Source: Pirellulaceae bacterium (GTDB taxonomy: Bacteria; Planctomycetota; Planctomycetia; Pirellulales; Pirellulaceae). From it: DNA of 64,000 bases. Under the pieces are notes generated by a model. That model saw only the letters and a program-made list of their open reading frames with translations. It was not told the origin of the DNA and did not search any database. The translations under genes and the position numbers were made by a program. The stretch lies in assembly GCA_023382975.1 (NCBI GenBank), contig JAHDXO010000013.1, positions 1 through 64,000 on the forward strand, read 5' to 3'. Shown here one piece after another: positions 25,056 through 33,982 of this stretch. Numbering within the stretch: the first letter of the stretch is position 1; every line of letters starts with the position of its first letter.

Positions 25056-26669
25056 ATGAACACCAACGCTTCTTCCCGACTCGTGCGTTCCGTCACCCCG
25101 CACCCGGCTCGTTGGCTCACCCTGGCGTTCGTCGCCGTTTTGACGCTGGCGCCGTCGGTTGTCCAGGCTCAAACGCCCCGCGACCAGCGGCGCGAATTGG
25201 TCGAAGGCCTGCTGCGGACTTTCCTCGAGGCCCAAATCGAAAAGAACTTGCGACCCGATCGTCCGGCACCGCCTCCGCAGGCGATCCCGGCCGATCTGGT
25301 CAAGGCGCGTGAGGCGCTGTCCGGTTTCGCTCGCGAGGCGAAACAACTGTACGAACTGCTCCAAGCCGAATCGGTGCGCAACGCAACCGCTCGACAGTAC
25401 TTGCCCGACATGATGCGAGTGGCAGCACAGGCCGGCGTGCTGGCCGACCAGAGCACCCGCATCTACGACGTGCAGTTGCTGGGGCGAGAATTTCGCGACC
25501 TGGATCGCCAGTGGCGTCTGCTCTCGTATCGGCTGGATCAAGCCGACGGGCTCGCCCGGTTGTGCAGCCCGAGCGTCCGACGCTTGGACGGGTTTGCGGC
25601 GGCGCTGGGGCAACTGTGCGGAATTCAGCCCCAGACCGATTACCGCGAACTGCTGCGGCAGACCGATGCGTTGAATGCGGATCTGCAACGGCTGGTGGAC
25701 GAAATCGAAATCGGCCTGGGGCGGACTCGGGATGCCCAGATGCTGCAATTCCAAGGCCGCCGCATCCAGCAGCAGGTCCGTCTGCTGGCCAACCTGATCG
25801 CTCAACAAACGTCCCGCACCGCCATCGTGGCCGAATTCCAGCGGTATCAACAATCGTGGCAGCCGTTCGCCGCCAGCCTGTGGCCGCTGGGGCAACGCAA
25901 TCTGGAACGTACGTTGCGCAGCATCGAAGAGACCGACCGCCAGATCCACGAGTTGCTCTGGCTGCCGGTACCGATCAACCGTCAGCACTTGCAGCATTTG
26001 ACCGAGGTGTTGATGGATCGCGTCGACGAACTGCTGGACCGGGTCACTCTGCGCGTGTTGATGGAGCTACGCGGGGCGGAGAACGTGCTGAACACCGCGG
26101 GCGAGTTCCACGGCGTGTGCGAACACTTCGCCGGGGTGGTCGTGCAGCGCGGCACGCCCGTCGAATTGCGTCAGGAGTACCAGTTTGTCGTCGAAGCCTG
26201 GCCCGCCTTCTCGGCCTGCTTCCGCTCGGCCCGCGACCCGGACATTCTGAATCTGTTGAAGGAGATCGAGCTGACGTTCGTCGCCCTGCGCGACGCGTTG
26301 CGGATCGCTCCCGAGTTCGATCGCCGCCTGGCCGTGCAGCGCGCCGCTCTGTTGGCCTACTCGTCCGAACGGCTGGCCGACGAAGTCCGCGACGGCGCGG
26401 GCAAGGACAGCCGCTACCCACCACCATGGCGCACCGGATTCGTGCAAGCCAGCAGCACGTTCCGTCAGGAGACCCAGGCGTTCAACGAGGCTCTGATGCA
26501 ACGGCGCACGGTCACCGAACTGGCCGACATGGCCAACCAACTGACCCGCAGTTGGGTCCGTCTGCAACGCGACTATCTGCCGAAAGTCGACGCTGCCCGC
26601 CGCGGCACCTTGGACGAACTGGCCAACGAAATCACGCCCGTCCTGGTCGAGTTGCAAGCCATGTTTTGA
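25056..26669 (+). CDS. secreted hypothetical protein
   Basis: A 537-residue protein with a signal peptide (PARWLTLAFVAVLTLAPSVVQAQ, cleavage about residue 37) and an otherwise helical, Gln/Arg/Leu-rich mature part. No family motif is recognised. The start MNTNASSRLV was chosen because it places the signal peptide correctly; the 40-residue upstream extension is not signal-like. Helical composition suggests an extended periplasmic or envelope-associated protein. It follows the DUF4332 protein by 192 bp on the same strand. Confidence 0.7.
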   Translation: MNTNASSRLVRSVTPHPARWLTLAFVAVLTLAPSVVQAQTPRDQRRELVEGLLRTFLEAQIEKNLRPDRPAPPPQAIPADLVKAREALSGFAREAKQLYELLQAESVRNATARQYLPDMMRVAAQAGVLADQSTRIYDVQLLGREFRDLDRQWRLLSYRLDQADGLARLCSPSVRRLDGFAAALGQLCGIQPQTDYRELLRQTDALNADLQRLVDEIEIGLGRTRDAQMLQFQGRRIQQQVRLLANLIAQQTSRTAIVAEFQRYQQSWQPFAASLWPLGQRNLERTLRSIEETDRQIHELLWLPVPINRQHLQHLTEVLMDRVDELLDRVTLRVLMELRGAENVLNTAGEFHGVCEHFAGVVVQRGTPVELRQEYQFVVEAWPAFSACFRSARDPDILNLLKEIELTFVALRDALRIAPEFDRRLAVQRAALLAYSSERLADEVRDGAGKDSRYPPPWRTGFVQASSTFRQETQAFNEALMQRRTVTELADMANQLTRSWVRLQRDYLPKVDAARRGTLDELANEITPVLVELQAMF

Positions 26670-26680
26670 CGCTAGACGTA

Positions 26681-26841
26681 GTGCAGGCTGCCAGCCTGCG
26701 GAGCCTGCTGAAATACTGGCAAGAACCGCGGTGGGGTAAGCTTCCAGCTTGCCGAGTTTTCGTATCTTTGATTCCCGCACTTTCCTAGACGCCCCATTTG
26801 GCAAGCTGGAAGCTTACCCCACGACTTTTTCAGCAGCCTCC
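26681..26841. repeat. REP palindrome and composite inverted repeat
   Basis: A GTGCAGGCTGCCAGCCTGCG palindrome (26681-26700) is followed by a 142-bp element. Its outer arms are GGAGCCTGCTGAAA (26700-26713) and TTTCAGCAGCCTCC (26828-26841). Inside, a perfect 23-bp inverted pair lies at 26731-26753 and 26800-26822 (core GTAAGCTTCCAGCTTGCC). It looks like a miniature non-coding mobile or REP-like element. No gene is seen in the remainder up to 27094. Confidence 0.75.
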
Positions 26842-27094
26842 TGCGGCTTGCCGTTAAACGAAGATGCGCGCACGGTGCGAGCATCGGGCGTAGGCCCCCG
26901 GCCTGAGACTCTCGCCGACAAGCGGCGAGGATCATGCCTGCTGGCGCGCCCGGCCATTACGATCTTGTTACCCAGCGCGTCGGTCGCGCCCGGTACAATA
27001 CAGGCGGACGCCCGGCAGGACATAACGGCTGCCGGGCGGCCGACTCGTAAGATGATTCCCTGGGTTCCGCCTCGCAGCAACAGGAGCGTTCGCC

Positions 27095-28969
27095 ATGTCC
27101 GCACCCGCACGATTCGACTTCCGAGACCGATTCCTCATTCCTGGCATCCAAGGCCAATGGCCCGCTGTGCTGGTTCTGTTCGTCTTGCTCGGCTGCCGCC
27201 AAGCGACGTTTCCGTCTTCGGCCGCGGCGGCCGAGACGCCGGAGAACGCCGCGCGGCTGGAACTGAAGACCGAGCGGGTGATCGTCTTCAAAGACGGCTA
27301 TTGCCTGATCGTCAAACGCGGCGACGCCGTGACGGACGAGCGCGGCGAAATCCATCTGGACGAGGTGCCCGACGCGGCAGTGCTGGGTTCGTTCTGGGCT
27401 ACGCCGCGCGAGGGACGCATGATCGGCATGGTGGCTGGCTGGGTCGAAGTCACGCGCCGCGAAGAGAAGGATCTGCCGTGTCTGGAGACGATCGAGGTGT
27501 TGAAAGCCAACCTCGGGAAATCGTGCATGGTGCATCTGCGCGACGACGCGCGATTGAACGGTGTGATCCAGTCGGTACTGACCCAAGAGACGCCGGTGCC
27601 GGTCTCCGAGTCGCTCCGGCCGGCGCTGGAACCGGCAGTCCGGTTTCTGTCCAGCGTGAGAGCCACTCCGGCGAACACGTCCGCGGAATCGGTCGATTCA
27701 CGGATCCATGCCGTCAGCGGCACCCATTTCGTGCTGCGCACCGAAGAAGGGGACGTCCTGATCCCGGCCGCGGAGATTCGGCGGCTGACGGTTCGCGACA
27801 TGCAGACGACGCTGGCGCGCACGATGACGACCAAGGAGCGCACCAAGCGACTGACGTTCCGGTTCGCCGAACCGGGACAGCGGCGCGAATTGATGATCGC
27901 CTACTTCCGGCCCGGCCTGCGCTGGATTCCCACCTACCGCATTCAACTGCCCGAGGCTGACGCGGCGCAGAAAATGGCCGAGATCGCCATGCAGGCCGAA
28001 CTGATCAATGAAGCCGAGGACTTGATCGACACGCCGATCGATATCGTCGTCGGCGTCCCGAACTTCCGTTTCCGCACCGTCCCCAGCCCGCTGGTGCTGG
28101 AGCAGACGCTGCGCGACGCCTTGCAGCAAGCCGCGCCGCAGTTGTCCAACCAATTCCGCAACGATCTCTCCAACGCCCTGTTCACGCAGCGCGCCGCGGA
28201 ATTCCGCAGTCCCCAACCCGCCGTCGCCGCCGAGTCCGCCGGGATCGATCTGCCGCCGGAGTTGACCGCCGCATCGACACAGGAATTGTTCGTCTACAAC
28301 CTGCCGAAGTTCAGCTTGCGCAAAGGCGAGCGGGCGGCGATTCCGATCTACACCACGCAAGCGCCGTATCGGGACGTCTACACCTGGGACGTGCAGGTCA
28401 AACGCGCCGATATCGCCACGGCCCCCAGCGGATCGGGCGTCGAGTCACCGCTGACGTTGTCGACCAACGAAGTCTGGCGGCAGATCCAGTTGACCAACAC
28501 CGGCGCCATGCCTTGGACCACTGGCGCGGCGTTGATTATGCAAGGCGGCCAACCGCTGGCCCAAGAACTGTTGACCTACACGTCGCCCAAGGGCGCCTGC
28601 CGCGTGCCGGTGACCGTGGCTGTCGACGTGCGCGGCAGCATGAACACCGAAGAGATCGAACGCCAATTGCAGGCGCTGACGTGGGACGGAAACCGCTACG
28701 CGAAAATCCGGCAGCGTGCGACGCTGGAGGTGACCAGCTTCAAACAACAGCCGATCCCCCTGGAGATCAGCTTCCGCTTCGGGGGCCGTGCCGAGCAGGC
28801 CAGCGATGGCGGCAAGATCACGCTCGCTCCGTACCGCGACGACGACTGGAACCAGTACCGGGGCTCGCAAGCGGTCAACAACAGCTCGACGGTTCGCTGG
28901 GCGTTGAACCTGGAACCGGCCAAGACCTTCCAGCCCACCGTCGACTACCACTTCTACGCCCGGCACTGA
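27095..28969 (+). CDS. lipoprotein with DUF4139-like region
   Basis: A 624-residue exported protein; VLVLFVLLGC near residues 25-34 is a lipobox-type signal with the Cys as first mature residue. The mature N-terminus reads ELKTERVIVFKDGYCLIVKRG; the central part (MTTKERTKRLTFRF, later YRIQLPEADAAQKMAEIAMQAEL and EDLIDTPIDIVVGVPNFRF) resembles DUF4139-type surface proteins. AGGAG lies upstream of the ATG. The biochemical role is unknown. Confidence 0.72.
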   Translation: MSAPARFDFRDRFLIPGIQGQWPAVLVLFVLLGCRQATFPSSAAAAETPENAARLELKTERVIVFKDGYCLIVKRGDAVTDERGEIHLDEVPDAAVLGSFWATPREGRMIGMVAGWVEVTRREEKDLPCLETIEVLKANLGKSCMVHLRDDARLNGVIQSVLTQETPVPVSESLRPALEPAVRFLSSVRATPANTSAESVDSRIHAVSGTHFVLRTEEGDVLIPAAEIRRLTVRDMQTTLARTMTTKERTKRLTFRFAEPGQRRELMIAYFRPGLRWIPTYRIQLPEADAAQKMAEIAMQAELINEAEDLIDTPIDIVVGVPNFRFRTVPSPLVLEQTLRDALQQAAPQLSNQFRNDLSNALFTQRAAEFRSPQPAVAAESAGIDLPPELTAASTQELFVYNLPKFSLRKGERAAIPIYTTQAPYRDVYTWDVQVKRADIATAPSGSGVESPLTLSTNEVWRQIQLTNTGAMPWTTGAALIMQGGQPLAQELLTYTSPKGACRVPVTVAVDVRGSMNTEEIERQLQALTWDGNRYAKIRQRATLEVTSFKQQPIPLEISFRFGGRAEQASDGGKITLAPYRDDDWNQYRGSQAVNNSSTVRWALNLEPAKTFQPTVDYHFYARH

Positions 28970-29031
28970 ATCGGTTAGAATCCGCAGGCGACGGCAACTC
29001 GTCCGTCTCCGCGTGGCGGATGCGTCGCGAA

Positions 29032-29108
29032 CGGGGGTCGGGAGTCGTTTTCGGGTTGTGGACAACTATATGGAAGACGCGTTGTCCGAAAACGACTCAC
29101 GACCCCCC
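29032..29108. repeat. 77-bp miniature inverted repeat (copy 2)
   Basis: Arms CGGGGGTCGGGAGTCGTTTT-CGG (29032-29054) and its near reverse complement at 29086-29108 enclose about 31 nt that contain a smaller dyad, GTTGTGGACAAC. Arms match those at 9951-10025, and the length is nearly identical, while the loop differs. Confidence 0.78.
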
Positions 29109-29165
29109 TTGCGCGAAACCCGAAACGAATTCATTTGCCGGTTCTTGCCTCTTGAGGAGTCACCC

Positions 29166-29867
29166 ATGTTGCGTCTGACACTTTTTGTTCCGGTGTTGAC
29201 CGTTGTCTTTGGGCTGTGTGGCCACGCACGCGGTCAGCAGACCCCGGCGTCCAGCCGATTCAGTGTCAACCCGGAGTCCCGCACTCCGATCGAAAACCCG
29301 CTCTTGGCTTTGGACGACGGCGAGCAACAGATTCTGGATGCCCTGCAACAGGCGCGGCAGGGCACCCGGTACGCCAACGTCTCCGACACCGATGGTCGGT
29401 TGTTGCGGCTGTTGACCGAGACCACCGGCGCGAAACGGGTTGTCGAGATCGGCACGTCGACGGGCGAATCGGGCCTGTGGTTCGCGATGGCCTTGCGCCG
29501 GACGGGCGGAAAACTAATCACCCACGAAATCAATCCGGGCCGCGCGAAGATCGCCGCCGAGAACTTCAAGCGGGCCGGCGTCGATCAACTGATCACCATC
29601 GTGGTTGGCGACGCGCACGAGACGGTCAAGGAGATCGAGGGACCGATCGATATTTTGTTCTTGGACGCCGACAAGGACAATTATCTGGACTATCTCGACA
29701 AACTGGTTCCCAAGATTCGCCCCGGCGGCCTGATCATCGCCCACAACGTGGTTGCGCCCGCACCCGATCCGCGGTTTCTCGAAGCGATCACCAAGAACCC
29801 GGCCTTCGAAACGTCGTTTCTCTTGATGGACGCCGCCGGCATCAGCGTCACCATGAAGAAGCGGTAG
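29166..29867 (+). CDS. signal-peptide-bearing O-methyltransferase-like protein
   Basis: A 233-residue class I methyltransferase-fold protein of the catechol/caffeoyl-CoA O-methyltransferase type: motif I VVEIGTSTGESGLWFA, acidic ITHEINPGR, then ILFLDADKDNYLDYL with the metal-binding aspartates, and GGLIIAHNVV. Unusually, residues 1-23 form a signal peptide (LRLTLFVPVLTVVFGLCGHARG). The ATG follows GAGGAGT. SAM is cytosolic, so an exported enzyme is odd; either the hydrophobic N-terminus is retained in the cytoplasmic membrane, or the protein acts outside by an unknown means. Confidence 0.8.
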   Translation: MLRLTLFVPVLTVVFGLCGHARGQQTPASSRFSVNPESRTPIENPLLALDDGEQQILDALQQARQGTRYANVSDTDGRLLRLLTETTGAKRVVEIGTSTGESGLWFAMALRRTGGKLITHEINPGRAKIAAENFKRAGVDQLITIVVGDAHETVKEIEGPIDILFLDADKDNYLDYLDKLVPKIRPGGLIIAHNVVAPAPDPRFLEAITKNPAFETSFLLMDAAGISVTMKKR

Positions 29868-30022
29868 TTCGGCGGTGCGACCTTTTCGACGGGCCGTGGA
29901 ACAAAGATGCCCGATTGCAAGCCTACGCGGGTGTCGGTAAGCTGAAAATCGGCGGTCGACATGGCTTCGCTTCCGGAGCAACGAGCGCCCGCAGACGATA
30001 TCGATCGGAGCGGCTGGCGGCC

Positions 30023-30778
30023 ATGAACGGAGACTGGGACTTACTGATCGAAGAATGGATGGCCGAGCGGCCGAAGCTCAAACGCCGCAACGAGGAGCTC
30101 GAAGAGTTCGCGGAGATCGTGGCGCATGACTTGAAGGAACCGTTGCGGGGCATCGGACAGTATGTCGACTTCGTGCTCCAGGACTGCGGAGACGGTCTGG
30201 CGGGCCAAAGCAAGGACATGCTGCTGACGATTCGCCGCTTGGCGAGCCGGATGACCGACCGGATCGAAGCCCTCTACCGGTTCGCGTGCTGCCAGCGCTT
30301 GTCGCCGGACATTCGTCGCGTCGATCCGCGACAGATCGTCAACGAGGTCGTGCAAGACTTGCACTCGTGGCTCGAGGATCACCGCGCCCACGTTCGCCTG
30401 GACGATTCCTTGCAGCCGTTGGATTGCGACCCGGCGCTGCTGACGGAAATTTTTCACAATTTGATCACCAACGCCGTCAAGTACAACGACCAGCCCGAGC
30501 CGCACGTGGAGATCGGATGGATCGGCAACGCGACGCTGTACGTGCGGGACGACGGGATTGGCATCCGCGAGGAGGACCGCGATGCCGTTTTTCGCATGTA
30601 CCGGCGTTTGCACGCGCGCGGTCAGTATGGCGGAGGAACCGGCGCGGGTTTGGCGATCGTGAGCCGCTTGATCGAATGCCTGGGCGGAAGGATCTGGATC
30701 GAATCGGTTTCCGGACAGGGCTCGACGTTCTACTTCACGGTGAGCCCCGAATGCCCCCCGGCGCCCGTTGACGGTTGA
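30023..30778 (+). CDS. cytosolic histidine kinase, no sensor domain
   Basis: A 251-residue sensor-less histidine kinase. The phospho-accepting H-box is EEFAEIVAHDLKEPLRGIG (H35), typical of phytochrome-associated and planctomycete HisKA domains; N-box HNLITNAVKYND, G1 VRDDGIGI and G2 GTGAGLAIV follow. There are no transmembrane segments or PAS/GAF domains, so it must receive signals through partner proteins. It lies 20 bp upstream of a BCCT transporter gene and near a response regulator with PP2C output, a natural candidate partner. Upstream frames extending this gene are non-coding relics of the methyltransferase gene. Confidence 0.85.
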   Translation: MNGDWDLLIEEWMAERPKLKRRNEELEEFAEIVAHDLKEPLRGIGQYVDFVLQDCGDGLAGQSKDMLLTIRRLASRMTDRIEALYRFACCQRLSPDIRRVDPRQIVNEVVQDLHSWLEDHRAHVRLDDSLQPLDCDPALLTEIFHNLITNAVKYNDQPEPHVEIGWIGNATLYVRDDGIGIREEDRDAVFRMYRRLHARGQYGGGTGAGLAIVSRLIECLGGRIWIESVSGQGSTFYFTVSPECPPAPVDG

Positions 30779-30799
30779 CTTCCGGGCCTCAGAAAGGCG

Positions 30800-32374
30800 A
30801 TGGTGCGCGTGACACGAAACGATCCCCCTTCGCCGGTGTCCGTCGCTCGACCGCGTCTGAACCATCGCGTCTTCTGGCCTCCGTTTGCCTTGATGCTGCT
30901 GGCGGCCGGATTGAATCTGATCAGCCCGCTGAAATTCGGGAACTGGTTCCGGTCGGCCAACGGTTGGTTGCTGGACCATTTCGGCTGGTTGTTCGTCGCT
31001 TGTGCCTTTGCATCGTTCGCCGTCTGCGTCTGGATCTGTTTCTCGCCGCTGGGCAAAGTGCGTCTCGGGGGACGGAATGCACAGCCCTTGATGAGTCGTT
31101 GGAATTGGTTTGCCATTACGCTGTGTACGACGATTGCCGTGGGGATTCTGTTCTGGTCGACCGCCGAACCGCTGCATCACCACGCTCGCCCGCCCGAGTC
31201 GCTGGGACTGGCGGCATCCAGTCCCGAGTCGGCTCGATTCGCCCTGGCGGCGCTTCATCTGCATTGGACGTTCATCCCTTACTCGATCTACTGTGCGGCT
31301 TCGCTGGCGTTTGCGTTCGCGCACTACAACATGCGACTGCCGTTTTCGCTGGGATCGACGCTGGTGCCGATTTTGGGCAGGCGAGCGGCGATGGGGGCCG
31401 GACCGTTCGTGGATGCGATCTGCCTTTTTTCGCTGGTGGCCGGGATGGCCGCTTCGCTTGGAACGGGAATTCTGACCATTGCCGGCGGCCTGCAGAATGT
31501 GCTGCGGATTCCCAGCGTTCCGTGGGTGTGGGCGCTGATCGCGGTGGCTATCGTCGCCACGTTCGTGGTGTCCAGCGCCACGGGGTTGATGAAGGGAATT
31601 CGCATCCTCTCGGACGTGAACGCCAAAGGTCTGCTGCTGCTAGGTTTGGTCGTGTTCGTCATCGGGCCGACGCTGCCCATACTTCGATGGGGCTTGTGGT
31701 CGGCCGGAGAATTTGCCGTCCGGTTCTTGCAGGTCGGTTTGCAGACCAGTCTCGTATCGCGGGATCCGTGGTCGAAGGAGTGGTCCGTCTTCTACTGGGC
31801 GGTGTGGATCGCCTGGACGCCGATCACCGCCTGCTTCTTGGGCAGAATCGCCTACGGTCGCACGGTGCGCGAATTCATGATGGTCAACTTCGTGCTTCCC
31901 GCCTTGTTCAGCATGGTCTGGATGGCCGTGTTCGGAGTGACGGCGTTGCAGTTGGAGATGAACGGCGCGGGATTGGTGGAGCAGCCATTCGAGTCCATTT
32001 CGTACGCCGTGCTGCGTTCGTTGCCGTGGGGAGTGGGGCTGGTGCTGTTCTACTTGCTGAGCGCCTTTGTTTGTTTCGTTACGTCGGCCGACTCCAACAC
32101 GACCGCCATGGCCAGCATCAGTTCGCAAGGCGTCTCGCTGGAAAATCCGGAAGGCAGCCTGACGCTCAAGATCGCCTGGGGGTTGCTGGTCGGCGGCAGC
32201 GCCTGGACGATGATCGCCTTCGCCAAGATCGACGGGATCAAGTACTTGTCGAACCTCGGCGGCTTTCCGGCCGCCATCCTGCTGCTGTTCATCCTCGGAT
32301 CGCTGGTCGTCATCCAATTGCGATACCGCACCTTGAACATCGTGGATTCCGCTTCGTCGGAACCTACGCCCTGA
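30800..32374 (+). CDS. BCCT-family transporter
   Basis: A 524-residue secondary transporter of the betaine/choline/carnitine family, about twelve membrane helices. Diagnostic segments are VGILFWSTAEPLHHHA in the first half and EWSVFYWAVWIAWTPITAC, then GRIAYGRTVREF, in the second. Such proteins import compatible solutes driven by H+ or Na+. The specific solute cannot be read from the sequence. It lies between the histidine kinase and the response-regulator/PP2C genes, suggesting that osmotic uptake and signalling are coupled here. Confidence 0.9.
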   Translation: MVRVTRNDPPSPVSVARPRLNHRVFWPPFALMLLAAGLNLISPLKFGNWFRSANGWLLDHFGWLFVACAFASFAVCVWICFSPLGKVRLGGRNAQPLMSRWNWFAITLCTTIAVGILFWSTAEPLHHHARPPESLGLAASSPESARFALAALHLHWTFIPYSIYCAASLAFAFAHYNMRLPFSLGSTLVPILGRRAAMGAGPFVDAICLFSLVAGMAASLGTGILTIAGGLQNVLRIPSVPWVWALIAVAIVATFVVSSATGLMKGIRILSDVNAKGLLLLGLVVFVIGPTLPILRWGLWSAGEFAVRFLQVGLQTSLVSRDPWSKEWSVFYWAVWIAWTPITACFLGRIAYGRTVREFMMVNFVLPALFSMVWMAVFGVTALQLEMNGAGLVEQPFESISYAVLRSLPWGVGLVLFYLLSAFVCFVTSADSNTTAMASISSQGVSLENPEGSLTLKIAWGLLVGGSAWTMIAFAKIDGIKYLSNLGGFPAAILLLFILGSLVVIQLRYRTLNIVDSASSEPTP

Positions 32375-32540
32375 ATGTTCTGCTCCGAGATCGCGTCTTC
32401 GATCGCAGCCCCAGTTCAGGAGACATAATCACCGGGTTATGCGATGACCCCCCGAGATGTAGATTTGACTTGTCCGCCGGGAGTGGGAAACTGGAGTTTG
32501 GTTGCGATGGGACTCGGGAACAGAATTGGAGAGGAATGTC

Positions 32541-33743
32541 ATGGCCAAGCAGCCGATTCGCATTCTGATCGTGGAGGACTGTCCCGAAGATCGCGAAATG
32601 TACAAGCGGTTTCTAAAACAGGACGTATTGCATCGGTACGTGGTGTTCGAAGCCGAGACGGGGCGTCAAGGGTGCGAATTGATCGCGAGGGAGCAACCTC
32701 ATTGCGTGCTATTGGATTACCTGCTTCCCGATCTGAACGGCTTGCAGATCCTGAGCCAGTTGAACGAAGACGCCGGTAGCCTCGGACTGCCTGCGGTGGT
32801 GATGTTGACCAGTCACGGAAGCGAATCACTGGTCGCCGCCGCTTTGCGGAGCGGTGCGCTCGACTACCTGTCCAAGGCGACGCTGACCCGCGATGAGCTG
32901 CTCGAAAGCATTCGCCGCACGGTGGCTCGAACCAAAGACGTGCAGCGCAGAAAGCGAAGGCACGAGAAGGCGCAGCAGGATCTGAAAGACACCAAGGACA
33001 AACTCCACGCGGCCGGCGAGATCCAGCGGACGATGCTGCCCAAGCGTCCGCCGCAAATTGCGGGGCTTGATATCGGCGCGGGGTGCCTGCCCGCCGAGGC
33101 AACGGGCGGGGATTTCTACGATTTCATCGCGATGCGCGACGGTTCGATCGGGTTGGTCATGGGGGATGTCGTCGGTCACGGCTTGGGCCCGGCGCTGTTC
33201 GCCTCGGAAACACGGGCTTATCTTCGAGCCTTCTCGCGAACCATGTCCGGTCCCGGGGCCATTCTGGTCGCAACCAACGAACTGCTGTACGACGACACCG
33301 AGGGAGAACGGTTCGTCACGCTGTTCTTCGGCATCCTCGATCCACTGAGCCGGTCGCTCCGCTTCTCCGGGGCCGGCCATCGAGCCTTCCTGCTGGCGGC
33401 GGACGGAAACGTTACGCGGATCGACAGTCATCAGCCGCCGCTGGGCCTGAGTCCCGATTTCATCCACAACACCGAGCGCGAATTGTTCCTGCGACCCGGC
33501 GATCTGTTTTTTCTGATGACCGACGGGATTACCGAAAGCGCCTGCCCGGAAACGGGACAACCGCTGCCGGAGCGGATGTTCGGCGAGACGCGCGCCCTGG
33601 AGTTCTTGCAGAACAACCGCTGCAAACCGGCCGGTAACTTGGTTTCCGAGTTGTTCGACTACGTTCATCAGTACACCGGACAGTCGGCCCATGACGATGA
33701 TATGACGGTAATGATCGTCAAAGTTCTTCGTGAGGGTGTTTAG
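32541..33743 (+). CDS. response regulator with PP2C (SpoIIE) output
   Basis: A 400-residue protein: an N-terminal receiver (residues 5-120) with acidic pocket E12-D13, phospho-acceptor D59 in VLLDYLLPD, and conserved Thr/Lys in MLTSHG and YLSKA; then a coiled linker (KRRHEKAQQDLKDTKDK); then a SpoIIE/RsbU-type PP2C phosphatase (GGDFYDFI, GDVVGHGLGPAL, DDDMTVMIV). GGAGAGGAATG precedes the ATG. Phosphorylation by a partner kinase (probably the gene at 30023) would activate dephosphorylation of an anti-sigma antagonist. The antagonist gene is not in the window. Confidence 0.9.
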   Translation: MAKQPIRILIVEDCPEDREMYKRFLKQDVLHRYVVFEAETGRQGCELIAREQPHCVLLDYLLPDLNGLQILSQLNEDAGSLGLPAVVMLTSHGSESLVAAALRSGALDYLSKATLTRDELLESIRRTVARTKDVQRRKRRHEKAQQDLKDTKDKLHAAGEIQRTMLPKRPPQIAGLDIGAGCLPAEATGGDFYDFIAMRDGSIGLVMGDVVGHGLGPALFASETRAYLRAFSRTMSGPGAILVATNELLYDDTEGERFVTLFFGILDPLSRSLRFSGAGHRAFLLAADGNVTRIDSHQPPLGLSPDFIHNTERELFLRPGDLFFLMTDGITESACPETGQPLPERMFGETRALEFLQNNRCKPAGNLVSELFDYVHQYTGQSAHDDDMTVMIVKVLREGV

Positions 33744-33982
33744 GCGTTCGACTTGCGGGGGGTGCTGTACTGGGAGAGGTTGTGGAAAGTTCGGGACAGC
33801 GAGGCTAGAATTTGGGAGAACCCGGCTGGCTACCGCGTTCGTATCGAATGCATGGTTGCTTGAGGCCGAACACCACCGAGCCGAATTCGCGAGAATTCGG
33901 AGCATTCCCACTGACGAGAATCGAATGGAACCGCCGTCAGATTGCGGTTTCCCGCGTCTCGCCGCTTTACGGATCAGGACTC

